A stretch of DNA of 64,000 nucleotides from Psococerastis gibbosa (GCA_963971405.1 OZ020487.1:40583039-40647038), one strand, 5' to 3'; numbered from the stretch's first letter, positions 44,107 to 55,532 are shown. Translations and numbers: made by a program. Notes: generated by a model from the sequence alone, not told the origin.

Positions 44107-44356
44107 AACTGAAATTAGAGGATAAATAAAAACTGGTTTTGGCGGGATTCGAACCCACGATCTACGGCTAACCGGGGCGTCGTCTTAACATTATGAATCA
44201 TGTCAAAATACGAGCATATAATTGGAGGATATTCATTAACTGTTTTTGTGCGGGCTTTTGGTCGAGCGGTTAAGACGACGCCCCGGTTAAACGTAGATCG
44301 TGGGTTCGAATCCCGCCAAGTCTAGTTTCTATTTATCCTCTAATTTCAGTTATAAC
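44107..44356. mobile_element. inverted pair of tRNA-like units, family S1
   Basis: The plus unit at 44252-44322 has perfect box A TGGTCGAGCGG and box B GGTTCGAATCC, a 5-bp T stem and a mostly paired acceptor stem. A truncated mirror copy lies at 44134-44189, and the inverted homology extends outside to GAAATTAGAGGATAAATA and TATTTATCCTCTAATTTC. The loop is about 60 bp. A pol III transcript would fold into one long hairpin. Confidence 0.82.
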
Positions 44357-44402
44357 GTGGAGGTTGCCTCTTCAACCAAAAGTTAATTTAAAAGTCAGTG
44401 TT

Positions 44403-45309
44403 TTTTTTTTTTTTTTTTTACCTTCGTGGGGCCTACTCGTTTGAGTTCCTATAAGCGTCGACCTAGAAGGTCTTTTGCTTCCACGTTTGCCGTCTACGCC
44501 CATCTTATAACACCAGTCTTTTTGATAAATTCTAGTGTTTTTGTGATGGGATTAGATCGGATGGTTTCCTCTTCAGACCTAGGGTGGCCAAGAGTTTGGT
44601 ATCGAGTTTTTCCCAGCGCTTCACATTCAAAGAGAATGTGTTCAGCTGTTTCTTCTTCAACTTCACACAGTCTGCATCTACTGTCGTTTTTCACGCCAAC
44701 CCTATGCATGTGTTTGTTGAAGTGGCCGTGGCCCGTAAGCGTGCCAACCACCCTTCTAGCTTGCTCTCTACTTAAAGAGAGAAGCTGATCGGTGAGCTTT
44801 TTACTAGGACCCGGAATAACCTTCTTAGCAAATCTGCTTTCCGGGACTTTCTTCCATTCCTCTGCAGTTTTTCTCTGCACCCATTTTCGTACAGAAGTAC
44901 GGGCCTGGCAATAAGCCATCCCATACTTAGGTTCTGCACCAATGAATGGCGTTTCTGCACCTTTTCGAGCCAGCTCGTCGGCTCTTTCATTCCCATCAAA
45001 GTTCGAGTGAGCCGGGACCCAAATCAGCGAGACTGAGTTTTCCCGACACACCTTTATTAGGAGGTTGATGCAGTGCCACACCATTTTTGATGTGATCTTT
45101 ATAGCCTCCACAGCCTTAATCGCTGCCTGCGAGTCTGTATAGATAATAATGGTTTTGCTCTTGCTTTCCATTTCCATACACTCCTCTAGGCATTTTATAA
45201 TGGCCCCTACCTCAGCCTGAAAGACTGTAGCATATTTGCCGAGGCTTAGGACTATGGATTTGTCTACAGTTTCCCCATAGACTCCTCCTCCAGCCCCATT
45301 TTCCATTTC
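44403..45309 (-). mobile_element. 5'-truncated LINE with poly(A) and 10-bp target duplication
   Basis: A T-run at 44401-44419 is the poly(A) tail on the minus strand. The flanks carry AGTCAGTGTT (44393-44402 and 45310-45319). The insertion interrupts the S1 element, whose uninterrupted form is at about 22530-22570. Confidence 0.9.
44494..45306 (-). CDS. LINE ORF2 C-terminus: partial RNase H and zinc finger
   Basis: A 270-codon open frame left by 5' truncation. It begins inside RNase H, just after the strand that carries the first catalytic Asp, so that residue and the whole RT are absent. Remaining RNase H landmarks are FQAEVGA (Glu), IYTDSQAAI (Asp) and NERADELAR (Asp). The C-terminal finger reads CRLC..EHILFEC (C-x2-C-x8-H-x4-C). 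Its layout parallels the LINE at 11326-14175 (PFIG.EP, LTGH, TAEHI) but the sequence is well diverged: same group, different family. It ends in a stop about 75 nt before the poly(A). The initiating ATG is fortuitous, so it is a fragment, not a working gene. Confidence 0.88.
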   Translation of the reverse strand: MENGAGGGVYGETVDKSIVLSLGKYATVFQAEVGAIIKCLEECMEMESKSKTIIIYTDSQAAIKAVEAIKITSKMVWHCINLLIKVCRENSVSLIWVPAHSNFDGNERADELARKGAETPFIGAEPKYGMAYCQARTSVRKWVQRKTAEEWKKVPESRFAKKVIPGPSKKLTDQLLSLSREQARRVVGTLTGHGHFNKHMHRVGVKNDSRCRLCEVEEETAEHILFECEALGKTRYQTLGHPRSEEETIRSNPITKTLEFIKKTGVIRWA

Positions 45310-45413
45310 AGTCAGTGTTACATACTACATATATTACATACCACATAATAATGGAATAATGTGTTAACTAAGTTATTTTAGGAGATCTCAATCGTACGCA
45401 TATTAAGCCATGC

Positions 45414-45466
45414 CTCGCCTGTTTGATTGCCTCAATGGTGAGCTTGTCTCAGCTTGTCCATTATCA
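45414..45466 (+). repeat. solo relative of the 105-bp tandem repeat
   Basis: GCCTGTTTGATTGCCTCAATGG and GAGCTTGTCTCAGCTTGTCC match one half-unit of the array at 61.8-62.26 kb. Confidence 0.65.
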
Positions 45467-45850
45467 TATTTTGTCCTGAAGGAAGGGGGGCCCGGGGGCT
45501 CCCCCGGAGAAAAAAAAATTGATGAATAGGCCCAAATTAAGGAGGTTTTACGCATTTTGCAAACAGTACCGTTGAGATTATACAGACAAATAAATCTACC
45601 ACTGAGGGGGGCCGGGGGGTCAGCCCCGAAGAAATTTTTTAAAAAAATAGGTCTGAAATATTGGGGTTTTAAGCATTTCGAGTAATTGTAGTAGTACTTG
45701 GTCAATATGTTGATTTTTTTCATGTAAAATAAGCATACTAAGAATTAGTTTCCCTTTCATTATTGTGGATACTATGCCTTTAGCCTCCAAAACGTCTTTG
45801 TCACCAAAAATCCTGGGGGGCTAGGCCCCCCCAGGACCCCGCTATTTACG
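45467..45850 (-). repeat. C-run-rich repeat V
   Basis: The minus strand shows two blocks with AAAATGCGTAAAACC-type sequence and GGGGGAGCCCCCGGGC, matching the V copies at 34.7, 38.6 and 63.7 kb. A similar GGGGGGCTAGGCCCCCCC block is near 45815. Confidence 0.6.
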
Positions 45851-46261
45851 CCAATGAGTAGAACCCCACAATCGTTAGAGAGGGTGCAGAAAATAAATGA
45901 TTGCCAGGTTGGGCTTGCCCGATGGTTTATCACTCTATATAGTTACCATTGAAAAGGCCAGCGAAGATAAAACAAACCGATCATTAAGGAGATCTCATCA
46001 GCAAGGGACAGTGGCTGTGGAAGACAAAACAATGGCTCCTTTCTTGGGGTCTTTTGAAAAGCGCGGGAGAGAGACCTGCCACTGGCATGCTACAATACTA
46101 ACAAAGCTGCGGTGAAACGAAAAAGAGACAGGCATGTGGTCTCATTACTTCCCCCCCCCCCCCCCCGGAATCCTGTAGATCCTTCGCCTCGTGTGGTTTC
46201 TAATGTTAACCGCCTGAATGTAGAAAATCAAAAATTCCACATGCTATAGTAGTCTATATAG

Positions 46262-46625
46262 CAGGGCCGGATTTAGACTTCGGAGCCCCATAGGCACAGT
46301 TCTCCAAAAAAAAGGAGCTCCATAGGCTTTCCCTCACTGTTGCACTGCAGAAGTAGAGTATATATAGTAGGATATTAGGAAAAGAGGGAACATTAAAAAT
46401 ACGAGCATAATACTTGTCTTTACATTTCATTTTAAATAGACTTGCCATGACACTAAATTTCCCGCCATAATAAAAATTTAAAATTATTTTTGTCAAGAAA
46501 TTTACTTATTTTTTTACTTTTTAAATTCGTGTTTTTTTTTTTAAATTTTGTGGGGCCTCTTTCGTTTGGGGGCCCCTTTCGTGGGGGGCAGCTGCCTATC
46601 CTGCCTATTCCTAAATCCGGGCCTG
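46262..46625. mobile_element. hAT-like MITE
   Basis: Ends CAGGGCCGGATTTAG and CTAAATCCGGGCCTG (one mismatch in 15). Flanking 8-mers CTATATAG and CTACATAG agree at 7 of 8. No transposase frame. Confidence 0.8.
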
Positions 46626-46801
46626 CTACATAGAACAATACAATACAACAAACAAATCATTTTATGGAACAAATTATAAATAATACTTCGTATTTTTTTA
46701 CAAACCATTACAACTTGATAGCATGCATAAAAATGAGCATGTGCATAATTATTTCTACTGGAAATTTACTGCAAGTATACTTGCTGCTTTTAATAAATTT
46801 A

Positions 46802-46925
46802 GGCGGCTATTCCACTTGTCAATATTCCGTGATTTGTGCTCCAAAAATTGATGAGATGTTTGTTTTAAGGAGACTGTTATGCAGATACTTAACTTATCTA
46901 TTAGAAATTAAGTTATAATATGGTA
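46802..46925. mobile_element. single arm of the 673-bp foldback family
   Basis: Starts after TTA with GGCGGCTATTCCAC and follows the left arm of 3728-4400 (GATTTGTG, TTTGTTTTA.GGAGACT, AACTTATCTATTAGAAATTA). The second arm is not present. Confidence 0.65.
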
Positions 46926-46929
46926 GAGA

Positions 46930-47760
46930 CTTATTATATTGATGCATAAATGATGATGAATAAATAAATTGGGGAATTACTAGCAGCTGTATTTGCAGTG
47001 ACGTCATTTCCTTAGAACCCGACTCTTGTAACCCACAGTTAAAAACATTTTTTTTTAATATTTGCATTTTGTTTATAAAAAATTGTAAAAAATAAATATT
47101 TTTATTCTTAACCTTAACCTACAAGCTACCTAATCTAGCATATTTTATAAGTTATTGTTACAACTGTCATGTAGCCTATTAGGCTGTCTCCCAAATATTG
47201 TAGTGTATGTAACATTATTTCAAGAAGTAGTCTGTAATTATGTATTTTAGTTACTGTATTTCTATAAAACTATTTGCCGACCTTGAAAAAGCTGTTGGCT
47301 TGAAAACTGCAGCTGTTCGTGTTCCTCGATAGGCCCTACTTCCGAAATTAAGAAATACGAAGGGGGTGGCTGTGAATTTCCTTACCATGGCAACCCATCT
47401 AAATCTTTAAACCGCGATATGTGACTGGGATCTGCCGGCAAAACGTGCCTCGTCTGCAAATGGCTAATTTCAGAGGAGGCAATGCTCTTGTGCTGGTACA
47501 TTTCCATACTGAGCGGGATATTGTAATGTCTGCTAGACATTTTATCCCTTAGGAATATTTCGCGCAATTTTCCAAATATACTCCCACCTCATCAGAGTGG
47601 TTTTTTCTTTTAATGACAAAATCGGACACCCCCATCCCATATTTTTTACAAAATTTGTACGAGTTTATTGACCACAGAACCATAAATGGTCAAGTACAAA
47701 TGACCCTCTCAATTTTAATGGTGCATAGTATGCAGCCGGTACCAACACCATTTATTGTAT
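46930..47760. other. no gene recognised
   Basis: Unassigned sequence. Confidence 0.3.
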
Positions 47761-47766
47761 TTTTAT

Positions 47767-47990
47767 TGTCAGGACATATAAAGTGGTAAAGATTCCGACT
47801 TTCACCCGAAAGGTTGCTGGTTCGAGTCCCGCAATTGCTACATTTCTAGCCATGCTTCTTAGGGTATGTAAAGCAGGCAGTCCCGGGCCTTTCTAGTTGA
47901 GTGTAAGAGAGGGCTTTATAGCCCTAACTCCGCTAGGTTGGCTTAGTTATAGAACAAATCGTCAATATTTATTTTATTTTACTTTAATTG
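47767..47990 (+). mobile_element. tRNA-derived SINE, family S3
   Basis: Box B GGTTCGAGTCC, GGGTATGTAAAGCAGGCAGT, AGAGGGCTTTATAGCC, AACTCCGCTAGG and a TTTATTTTATTTTAC tail; box A region AAAGTGGTAAAG. Confidence 0.82.
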
Positions 47991-48239
47991 ACAAAGCAGT
48001 AGCTCTTCACGTAACTCATGACGTCAAAAAGTTTTAATTTAATTTAAATTATATTGTACATGAAAATAATATTAATAAAATAAAACTGTGACCAAACGGT
48101 GTTATAATACTATTGCATATATTATTGTAAAAATAATAATAAAAAAATAAAAAATACTTCCACTTATTAGCATCGGAGCCTGTTCCTATTCATCACATTG
48201 CCTGAAATAGGTACTGTGTTTATTAAAAACTAATATCCG

Positions 48240-48860
48240 TTTTGTTACTCTATTTAACACTTAAAACCTGAATTTATAAAGCATCGATAGAAGGGTTCCT
48301 CAGAAAAAAAATATTTTATTCATTTTTCATTCAAAATTAACCGTTTTTTATTTTTTTACTCCCTGAATCAAGCTATCAAGAGGAACGGGTTTTGTTTAAA
48401 TTAATACTAACACAATATATGTGAATTTAAAAGAAAACATCGGACCCGTTTTTGAGAAAAAAAAGTTTTTATTCGTTTTTGGGGATAAATAAATAAATAA
48501 ACAAGCTTATAATGTGTTGCCAACAGAACAACATAAAACAATACCCAAGAAACAAGCAGACAAATTGAAAAGGAGGAAAAAATAGCATCTTATCGATTTG
48601 TCAAACAGGTAGCACCTGAATACGTAAAATAAATGGTACCTACAATACAAGTGTGTACGAGTAGCCATAGTTCATATAGTTTTTAGGTTTATTGCAAAAC
48701 TCCCAAAATAAAATTATACAAATAATGACAAATATACCCTAGACAGACAGACACACATTTCGTAAAAAAATCACATTTTCGGGTTCTTGTGAACTCAAAA
48801 ATCCGGTGATATCTCAAAATTGAAAATTTCCATCGATTACAAAGCGTTCTTTATACTAAC
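48240..48860 (-). repeat. repeat R, minus-strand arm, degraded
   Basis: Shows complements of the R blocks: TTTTTTACTCCCTGAA, AATATATGTGAATTTAAAA, CAGACAGACACACATTTCG and AAAGCGTTCTTTATACTA. Confidence 0.65.
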
Positions 48861-48869
48861 GTATAAGTA

Positions 48870-50080
48870 GGAAAATAAAAATACATTTAAAAGCCATCGG
48901 TGTTCAGAAAACTTCGAAAAGAAAAGCGCCACGAAGAGGGGAAACAGAGGGTGGTACATGAGACGTCGAAAGTCAGGGCACGCACTGTGGCGACAACTTC
49001 TAATTGCAAGTAGAGGGGAGGTTAAAAAAACCTAATTTTCCAAGAAGGGAGATATGGGCTGAAAGGGGGCTATGATGGGTAGGAAAAGGGGGAGGGGGGC
49101 TCTTCTATGAGATGAAGAGGGGGGACCCAGATTGCTCCTTTTATTTCCCTCCAGCTCCTCACGACCTTTTTTCCTCAAGGACGTTGTGCTTCTATGATCT
49201 TTTTGTGGGATCTCTATTTCTCTTTCAAGCCGTAAAAGTTAATTCGTATTTACTTCGAGGTTTGCAGATTTCCTTGCTATGCTCGAGTTTGTGACACGTT
49301 TCCTTTGAAAGTCCTCACATGTGAGTAGAGGTCTTTTTGTTCTTAAGTGCCGTAATTACTGTTTAGTTTTGAGTAATTACTGAAAGTTTTTCCTAATACC
49401 AGCTTACGAGTACGGTATGCTCTCTCTCTTTTTCTGTGTCTTTTATAGTTACAGTTAACTTAACAGTTAACATTGTATTTTGAGTTTCTGCCTATTCTAG
49501 CGAAGGTCGTGTCATTTCGGACCCTTTCTCGGAAAAGGGAAGTCGTGTTCTTGTCAAACCACTTCCGCAAGTTCTTCAACCAGGACTCAGGAGGTTCGCT
49601 CTACACCTGCCGGAAGCTCTCAGCCGCTTCTGTCTTCCCTTGAATTATAACACAAGCGATATTTTTCGTTACACAAGGCCATTTGATATGTTTCTTGTCA
49701 ATTTTTGATCAGTATCACGTGGTGAATAGTATTTACGATAGGTTGGTAGTATTGAAATGCATCCCTGGATCAGTCGTGAGGAGTGTAATGTTGACAACTG
49801 TTACACCATACCCAGATAAGTTTGGCATTTTTGTCTGCGTATCGTAAAATATACTTAGTGTGTAGGCTAAAAATTATAATACTGTGTTGCTGCGGGCCTG
49901 CTATGCCGTTTATTATAAATGTGGACAAAACTACTAGTGCTTTGAATAGAAGTTTCCATTCTATAAAATTATCTTGTTTAATTTTCAGTCCCATGTTAAG
50001 ATTAAGAATAATCGTCATATGTAGTAGGCAAGGCATGCAGATGACCAAATTAATAACAAGATGTTGCAACTTACCAGAAG
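48870..50080. other. no gene recognised
   Basis: Unassigned; contains a purine-rich patch at 48990-49130 and overlapping short frames at 49770-50085 without recognisable motifs. Confidence 0.35.
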
Positions 50081-50084
50081 TTTA

Positions 50085-50466
50085 GGTGCCCATTCCATTG
50101 ACCGGCTAGGGCTATTTCCAAAACGGTGACGTGGTAGCAGACACTCAAGACTTAGGTGGCATTTCCACCGACCTCGCATTGCAGAATTGACGGAAATGTT
50201 TATTTTCCTCTATGCCATAGTTAAAATTGATCAATGATCATACAATAAAATCACAAACAAAAAAACTAAAATTAAAAAATGGCTTCATGGGATATGTTAA
50301 TTACAAACATTTTAATAGATTTCTATAAAAAGAAAAACAAACATTTCCGTCAATGTCACTTGCAATCTGCAATGCGAGGTCGGTGGAGACGCTACCTAAG
50401 TCTTGAGTGTCTGCTACCACGTCACCATTTTGGAAATAGCCCTAGCCGGTCAATGGAATGGGCGCC
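50085..50466. mobile_element. 380-bp foldback MITE, copy d
   Basis: Ends GGTGCCCATTCCATTGACCGG and CCGGTCAATGGAATGGGCGCC; flanks TTA and TAA. It shares AAAATGGCTTCATGGGATAT with copy c, so c and d are the closest pair. Confidence 0.9.
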
Positions 50467-50507
50467 TAAGTACAAGGTACCAGATTGCAGGAAAGTACTA
50501 CCTGTAC

Positions 50508-50632
50508 AAGATTAGATCAAAGATGGCACTTGGAACACTTATAAAAATCGAATAAACTCAGTGTTCCGCTTATGCAAGTTTTCGAATAAACAAATTGTTC
50601 CAAGTGCCATCCTATCTAATCCTATCTAATTT
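50508..50632. repeat. short foldback
   Basis: GATGGCACTTGGAACA and TGTTCCAAGTGCCATC are inverted, as are TTCGAATAAAC-like inner blocks. About 110 bp; a possible mini-MITE. Confidence 0.7.
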
Positions 50633-50635
50633 ATC

Positions 50636-50815
50636 GACTTCGATGGCCAGGTGGTAGCGTGCTTGTATTTGTGCAAGTCTCTACACGCCATGTGATCGGA
50701 GACGTGTCGTAACTCGACACAGGTACCTATTAGGTAACTTAGTGAGGCGATTGAAGAGGTCAATCGGATACATTCATTGAATTGTTTGTATGCGATTAAC
50801 CTTTATTAAAATAAA
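50636..50815 (+). repeat. dispersed repeat T
   Basis: Fullest copy of T: GACTTCGATGGCCAGGTGG, CATGTGATCGGAGACGTGTC, GTGAGGCGATTGAAGAGGTC. Relatives at 14971-15135 and 40795-40915. Confidence 0.7.
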
Positions 50816-51224
50816 AAAAATCTTAGCTAAAATAAACAATTCTTAACACATGGAGGATGTGAAACTGGTGAATGTTTTATTAAGTAATAATATTTTGACG
50901 GAATCGGAGAGGATATGAATATAAGGGGCTCTCCATTTTTGTGTAATTATCCCTCTATTAGCAAAATACATTAATCAAAACTAATCACCCGCGATGGAAA
51001 AAAAACGCGCAGCTACCCCTAATTGCGGGTCTGTTATCGTGTTCCGACATCCTAACTTCATGGTAACTAACTAAGCGTTCGTGCAATTCTCCATTTAATA
51101 ATCAGTCTCAACTCCAGACCCCTTATAGCTGTACTTCATTTATGAAATCAATGGAGAAGGGTAATGACTATTTCATAAACAGGAGGAATATTTCCACTAG
51201 TTAGGCTATAGTGGTGAACTTCAG

Positions 51225-51445
51225 GGTACTAGTGGGGTCGCAGGTGGCGGATAGTGAAGAAGCCACCAGTGATGGTGGCTAGCCGCGAATATTACAAATA
51301 AGCAGTCGCCGAATAAACAGTGGCATAATCGGAGAGTGGTGGCCAGTTTAGCTTGTCTATAAAACGCCACAGTAGCCCAAGGATGACTACGTGACGGGGT
51401 GAATAGTTGCCGCTACTAAATAAGCAACCACTACTAGGGCACTCT
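51225..51445. repeat. dispersed repeat U, empty-site copy
   Basis: Reverse complement of the repeat split by the hAT MITE at 10.2 kb; it reads GTGGGGTCGCAGGTGGCGGA through the insertion point. Confidence 0.75.
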
Positions 51446-51572
51446 TTTGTCCTGGGGTTGGGCCCCGAAGGCGGAGGAACTCAATGAAGAGTATAAGGAT
51501 GCAGAAGGCAACGAGAAACCACGTCATATAAAATAGAATTCCCTAGCACAGTCATCATGACTAACTGACTTC

Positions 51573-51967
51573 GGCGCATATTCCACCGACCTGCTAGTGC
51601 TAAATACACATACGGTGACGTGGTAGCAGACATTAAAGACTTAGGCGGGGTTTCCACCCACCTCGCATTGCAGAATGCAAATGACATTGACGGAAATTAG
51701 AATTTTTCTTTTTATAGAAATCTATTAAAATGTTTGTACTTAACATAACCCATGACGCCATTTTTTAATTTTAGTTTGTTTGTTTGTGATTTTACTGTAT
51801 GATCATTGATGAATTTTAACTATGGCATAGAGGAAAACAAACATTTCCGTCATTGTCATTTGCATTATGCAATGCGAGGTCGGTGGAAACCCCCCCTAAG
51901 ACTTGAATGTCTGCTACCACGTCACCGTATTTGTATTTAGCACTAGCAGGGTGGTGGAATATGCGCC
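51573..51967. mobile_element. 380-bp foldback MITE, copy e
   Basis: Most diverged copy: ends GGCGCATATTCCACCGACCTG and CAGGGTGGTGGAATATGCGCC; flanks TTC and TAA. It still carries GACGTGGTAGCAGACATTAA and complement in its arms. Confidence 0.85.
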
Positions 51968-51969
51968 TA

Positions 51970-52640
51970 AGTACATTCGATACTCTACATACTTGACTTC
52001 CTTTTGGAAAGTCCAAAGTACGGTATCTACGTACATTTGCCATGATGATCTCCAATCTTCGAAGAGGCACTCGAAGAAGAATAAGATTGTGGCTTTATAC
52101 TGTACTTTGTATACAAGTATCACCACTGTCCGGTACTGAAATATATTAAATTGGCCTAACTGTTTTTTTTACAAGCGTCACAAGTTACCTACATATATAA
52201 TAAGAATTTTGTATACCGTATTTCTTCGCGGGTCATTACGAACTCTGAGTTTGAGCCTTTTTGGCAGCTAAAGCCATCGGCCGCTATGGCTGTCAGCTAA
52301 TCTGTTTTACAGACGCAAAGCCACGTCCTTGCCCCGGGCAAAAGTAAACAGGTTTTGAGGAAAAACGTAATCTGCCTCTCGGCAGCTTTACGGTGACACA
52401 CGACCACAAAATGACACTTGCTATCCTTAATAACGGTTCTGTCACCGTGAGTTTCTTCACAGCTGCCGCCCTGCCCTGCCTTCCCCGTGATTCTCCTCTT
52501 AAAGTATATTGAACAACGGCCGCTATACGCCTTAATTTTGTTTGAAATATTAGTGTTCCTCTATTCCCTCGGCTACGGCTGACTTGAAGTCTGTAGTTTT
52601 TACTTTCTTCGTGTAGATACCTCCTTGAAGGCTAAAATAG
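51970..52640. other. no gene recognised
   Basis: Unassigned sequence. Confidence 0.3.
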
Positions 52641-52711
52641 ATACCATGAAAAAACTGCAAAACCAAAAATTAATAATGTCCTATTATATGATGCATAAAG
52701 TAGCCGTATCC

Positions 52712-53205
52712 AACAAGCCAAGGTGGCATTCAATAAAAAATCCAAGATTCTGGAATCCTATAACATAAAACTAACCATCAGGAAGCAATTTCTAAAAACA
52801 TGTGTGTGGAGTGTTTTATTGTACGGCTGTGAAACCTGGACTATAGCAGATAAGGAACTAAAGAAACTCGAAGCTTTCGAAATGTGGTGTTACAGAAGGA
52901 TGCTACGGATCAGCTGGAGGGACCATGTGACAAAAGAAAGAGTGCTAGACGCCATCGGGGAAGAAAGACAGTTAGTAGCCCAGATGCGAATCAGGAGAGC
53001 GAAATGGATGGGGCATTTGCTAAGGCACAAAAATCTGGTACACACTATTATCGAGGGCACAGTAGAGGGAAATAACCGAAGAGGACGGCCGAAGAAGGAA
53101 TTCATGGATCAAGTAAATGAAGACGAAGGAGCAATATCATATCAAGAACTGAAGAGGAAGATCGTATTAGTGTCTATTCCCACCGCTGCCACCAACTATT
53201 AGGTG
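52712..53205 (+). pseudogene. RTE-like LINE fragment (RT C-terminus), interrupted
   Basis: The open frame QAKVAFNKKSKIL..CVWSVLLYGCETWTIADKEL..AFEMWCYRRMLRISW..RRAKWMGHLLRHKNL..EGNNRRGRPKKEFMDQV is the C-terminal region typical of RTE-type reverse transcriptases. The catalytic region is missing. Homology to the 29.9-kb relative ends near 53165; the last ~13 codons before the stop come from inserted sequence. The element's own 3' end (GTTGCTGCCAACC and an AAG-repeat tail) resumes at about 53676-53776. Confidence 0.8.
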
Positions 53206-53675
53206 TCTGATCCTACCGCTGCGGGGGTAGCCACCTAACCTTCGCAAGGATGGGGGGGGGGGGGCTGTTGTAGTAAATGTAGTTTTATAGGTTTTACATT
53301 ATATACAATAGATATATTAAGACACTCACCGATTTACATTATATTGTACACTCGAGCACTTGGACAAAGAACGACAGTCATGGTCTGCAGGCCGCAGGGT
53401 TGCTCTAAGAGCTCCGAGAGCCCGAGAGAGGTCCAAGAGAGATCCGAGAGAGAGCTACGCACTTTCTGTCGCTACTCCTATTTATAACCTCGCCTAGCTA
53501 CGTCACATGAACAGGCTTTCACAGACTGTACCGAAGGCGCGCTGCTAATTCAGCACTCTTTTAGCACAGACCGTACGTAGAAAGCAATTCTTTGACAGCT
53601 ATACAGCGTGTTACAATATATAGATACAGAATGTGCCAACAACTATACATTAATATACGGTGCCCACCGGCAGGT
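53166..53675 (+). mobile_element. probable LTR retroelement remnant inside the LINE
   Basis: A G-rich tract at 53247-53264 (possible polypurine tract) directly precedes TGTTGTAGTAAATG, and the block 53266-53641 ends GTGCCAACA. TGTTG..CAACA termini with a preceding purine tract suit a 3' LTR, and TATTTATAACC near 53490 could be its TATA box. No target duplication, second LTR or primer-binding site was found, so this is tentative. Confidence 0.4.
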
Positions 53676-53776
53676 GCCTGGAGCACCTGACAATCGAGGA
53701 CCGAGTAAACTGGAGGACGATATGCAGGGAGTTGCTGCCAACCAATCGCTAAGATTGTAACCTTAAGAAGAAGAAG
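53676..53776 (+). repeat. RTE-like LINE 3' end after the interruption
   Basis: GTTGCTGCCAACCAATCGC and AAGAAGAAGAAG match the tails at 30.0 and 56.65 kb. Confidence 0.65.
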
Positions 53777-53779
53777 AAA

Positions 53780-55220
53780 GTAGTCTTCTTCGGTTCTACA
53801 ACTTAAATGAACCAGTATTTTAATAACTTGCTTAGTTAATTGAATAAAAAATAAGAAGTCATATTAAATTTCGGGCTGCCGATTTCCTATGGATCGTACA
53901 CTCTTGAGACTAAATTAACTTTATGTTGAAAAGGCGACCGTCCTAGGACATTCCGACTTATCCGAATTAGGGTATTAAGAAAAAACTGACCTTGATATAC
54001 AATAATACGATATATTTTTATATATTTATGGTATATTTTTGGTACTATCAGGTATACAATATTTCCGAATTAATAGATAATATGGTGCTTCACATAATAT
54101 TATAATATTGTAGTATCGAAGAACCCGACTGTCGTTTAATAATCATGAAGGTTAAAACATTAAATATATTAATATGGAGGGTTGATTCCTATGGTTATGA
54201 ACTAAAATTCACTAATTCTAGCTTGCACATAACAGACATAAGCCTGTGAACTGAGGTACTTAAACAAATACCCAAATCTCTCCCTTAACGCGGCATACTC
54301 ATAAACACTATACTATGCCAACCTACATTGTGTTTGTAAAAAGCCTATAATGATTTTTATAGAAGTTTTAAGTTGATTTCTACCACTAGTTTTTTAATTT
54401 TATACTGTTTACGAACAGCACATTTATTTGTCTAAAAACTTAAACTTTTGGTTTACAGAATAACGCGAAAAACACACAAACGATGTCTTAGCGTTGAGCC
54501 TAGAGACCAAATTAATGAAGCTTCAAGATGGAGATGCTTAATAAATTAACATGAACCGGAAAACAATCAAGAGCAATATAATTGTAAAAGACGAGGGTTC
54601 GAGGCCCTCTTGAGACGTTCCTTCATTAATTAGAAAAGAATTTAATTTCAGAACCAATCAAGTTCTGAAGCTTTGTAAAGAGCATCCCATTTATTTTTCT
54701 CTCTTTGTCTTTTGGCCTTAACGAATCCTATTTCCGTGTTTTTGCCATCTTCAACTGAGAGGATTTCCGGATTGTTATGGCTTCTTACCATGTAGGGAGT
54801 TCGAGGAATTTTTATTTGCTGTTTAGTCAATCATTTTCAACAATGCTAAGAGGATATTGTTACGTAGACAATTGGCACACCAAAATTAAATACTTTTCAT
54901 TTTTTATTTCATTAACTCAGCAAGTTATTAAAAATTTGGCTCATTTATCTTGTAGAAGACTACTTCGTGCGCCATATAGCCCTAATCGGGTATTTCTACT
55001 TTTCGGTTTGGTAGTTTTTCCAAAAATTCCAGATTACGTGAAATTTTAATCCGCACAGGTTTTTATGAAAGAACTAAGTTACCAAAAATTTAATATTTCC
55101 TATTATATGATGCATTAAGACTGAAGTAAACTTCTACAACCTACATGAGCCAAAACTTTTAATAAATAGCTTTATTAATTAAATAAAAAATAAAAAGTCA
55201 ACAAAAACAACAAATTTTGG
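53780..55220. repeat. AT-rich region with several copies of repeat W
   Basis: Pieces at 53780-53870, 54880-54970 and 55055-55220 share GTAGAAGACTA, AAATAAAAAATAAAAAGTC and ATGATGCA motifs with 37.5 kb. The intervening 53880-54880 is unassigned. Confidence 0.5.
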
Positions 55221-55436
55221 GGCATTACAAACAGTAGATCCAATCAGAAGTCAGAATTTTGTTTAATGTGATAACGGCGCAACGAAAACGACAGTGGCAC
55301 TGCAAGAAATAATTTTAATTAATAATTTTAAATTAATAATAATAAAAAATAATATTGTTTTTCTATTTTCCCTATTTTATTCAACTCTTTTAGTTTAAGT
55401 GGCAATTTGTTAAATATCTCTGGTCAAACTGATTCA

Positions 55437-55532
55437 TTAAGGCCAAACCGGAGGGGGTCACGTGACTTCAATTATATTTCTATGTATTCTACGCTCAACG
55501 TTCAAGGTCAAAAGTCTCCGGTTTGGCCTTAA
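55437..55532. mobile_element. 96-bp palindromic MITE flanked by TTAA
   Basis: Perfect 17-bp inverted repeats TTAAGGCCAAACCGGAG and CTCCGGTTTGGCCTTAA. TTAA at both ends would fit a piggyBac-type duplication, but TTAA is also its own complement, so it may simply belong to the palindrome. Confidence 0.7.

Noticed and set aside
44252-44322. functional tRNA gene
   Set aside because: Perfect promoter boxes, but only about three anticodon-stem pairs, and it is embedded in an inverted SINE-like pair.
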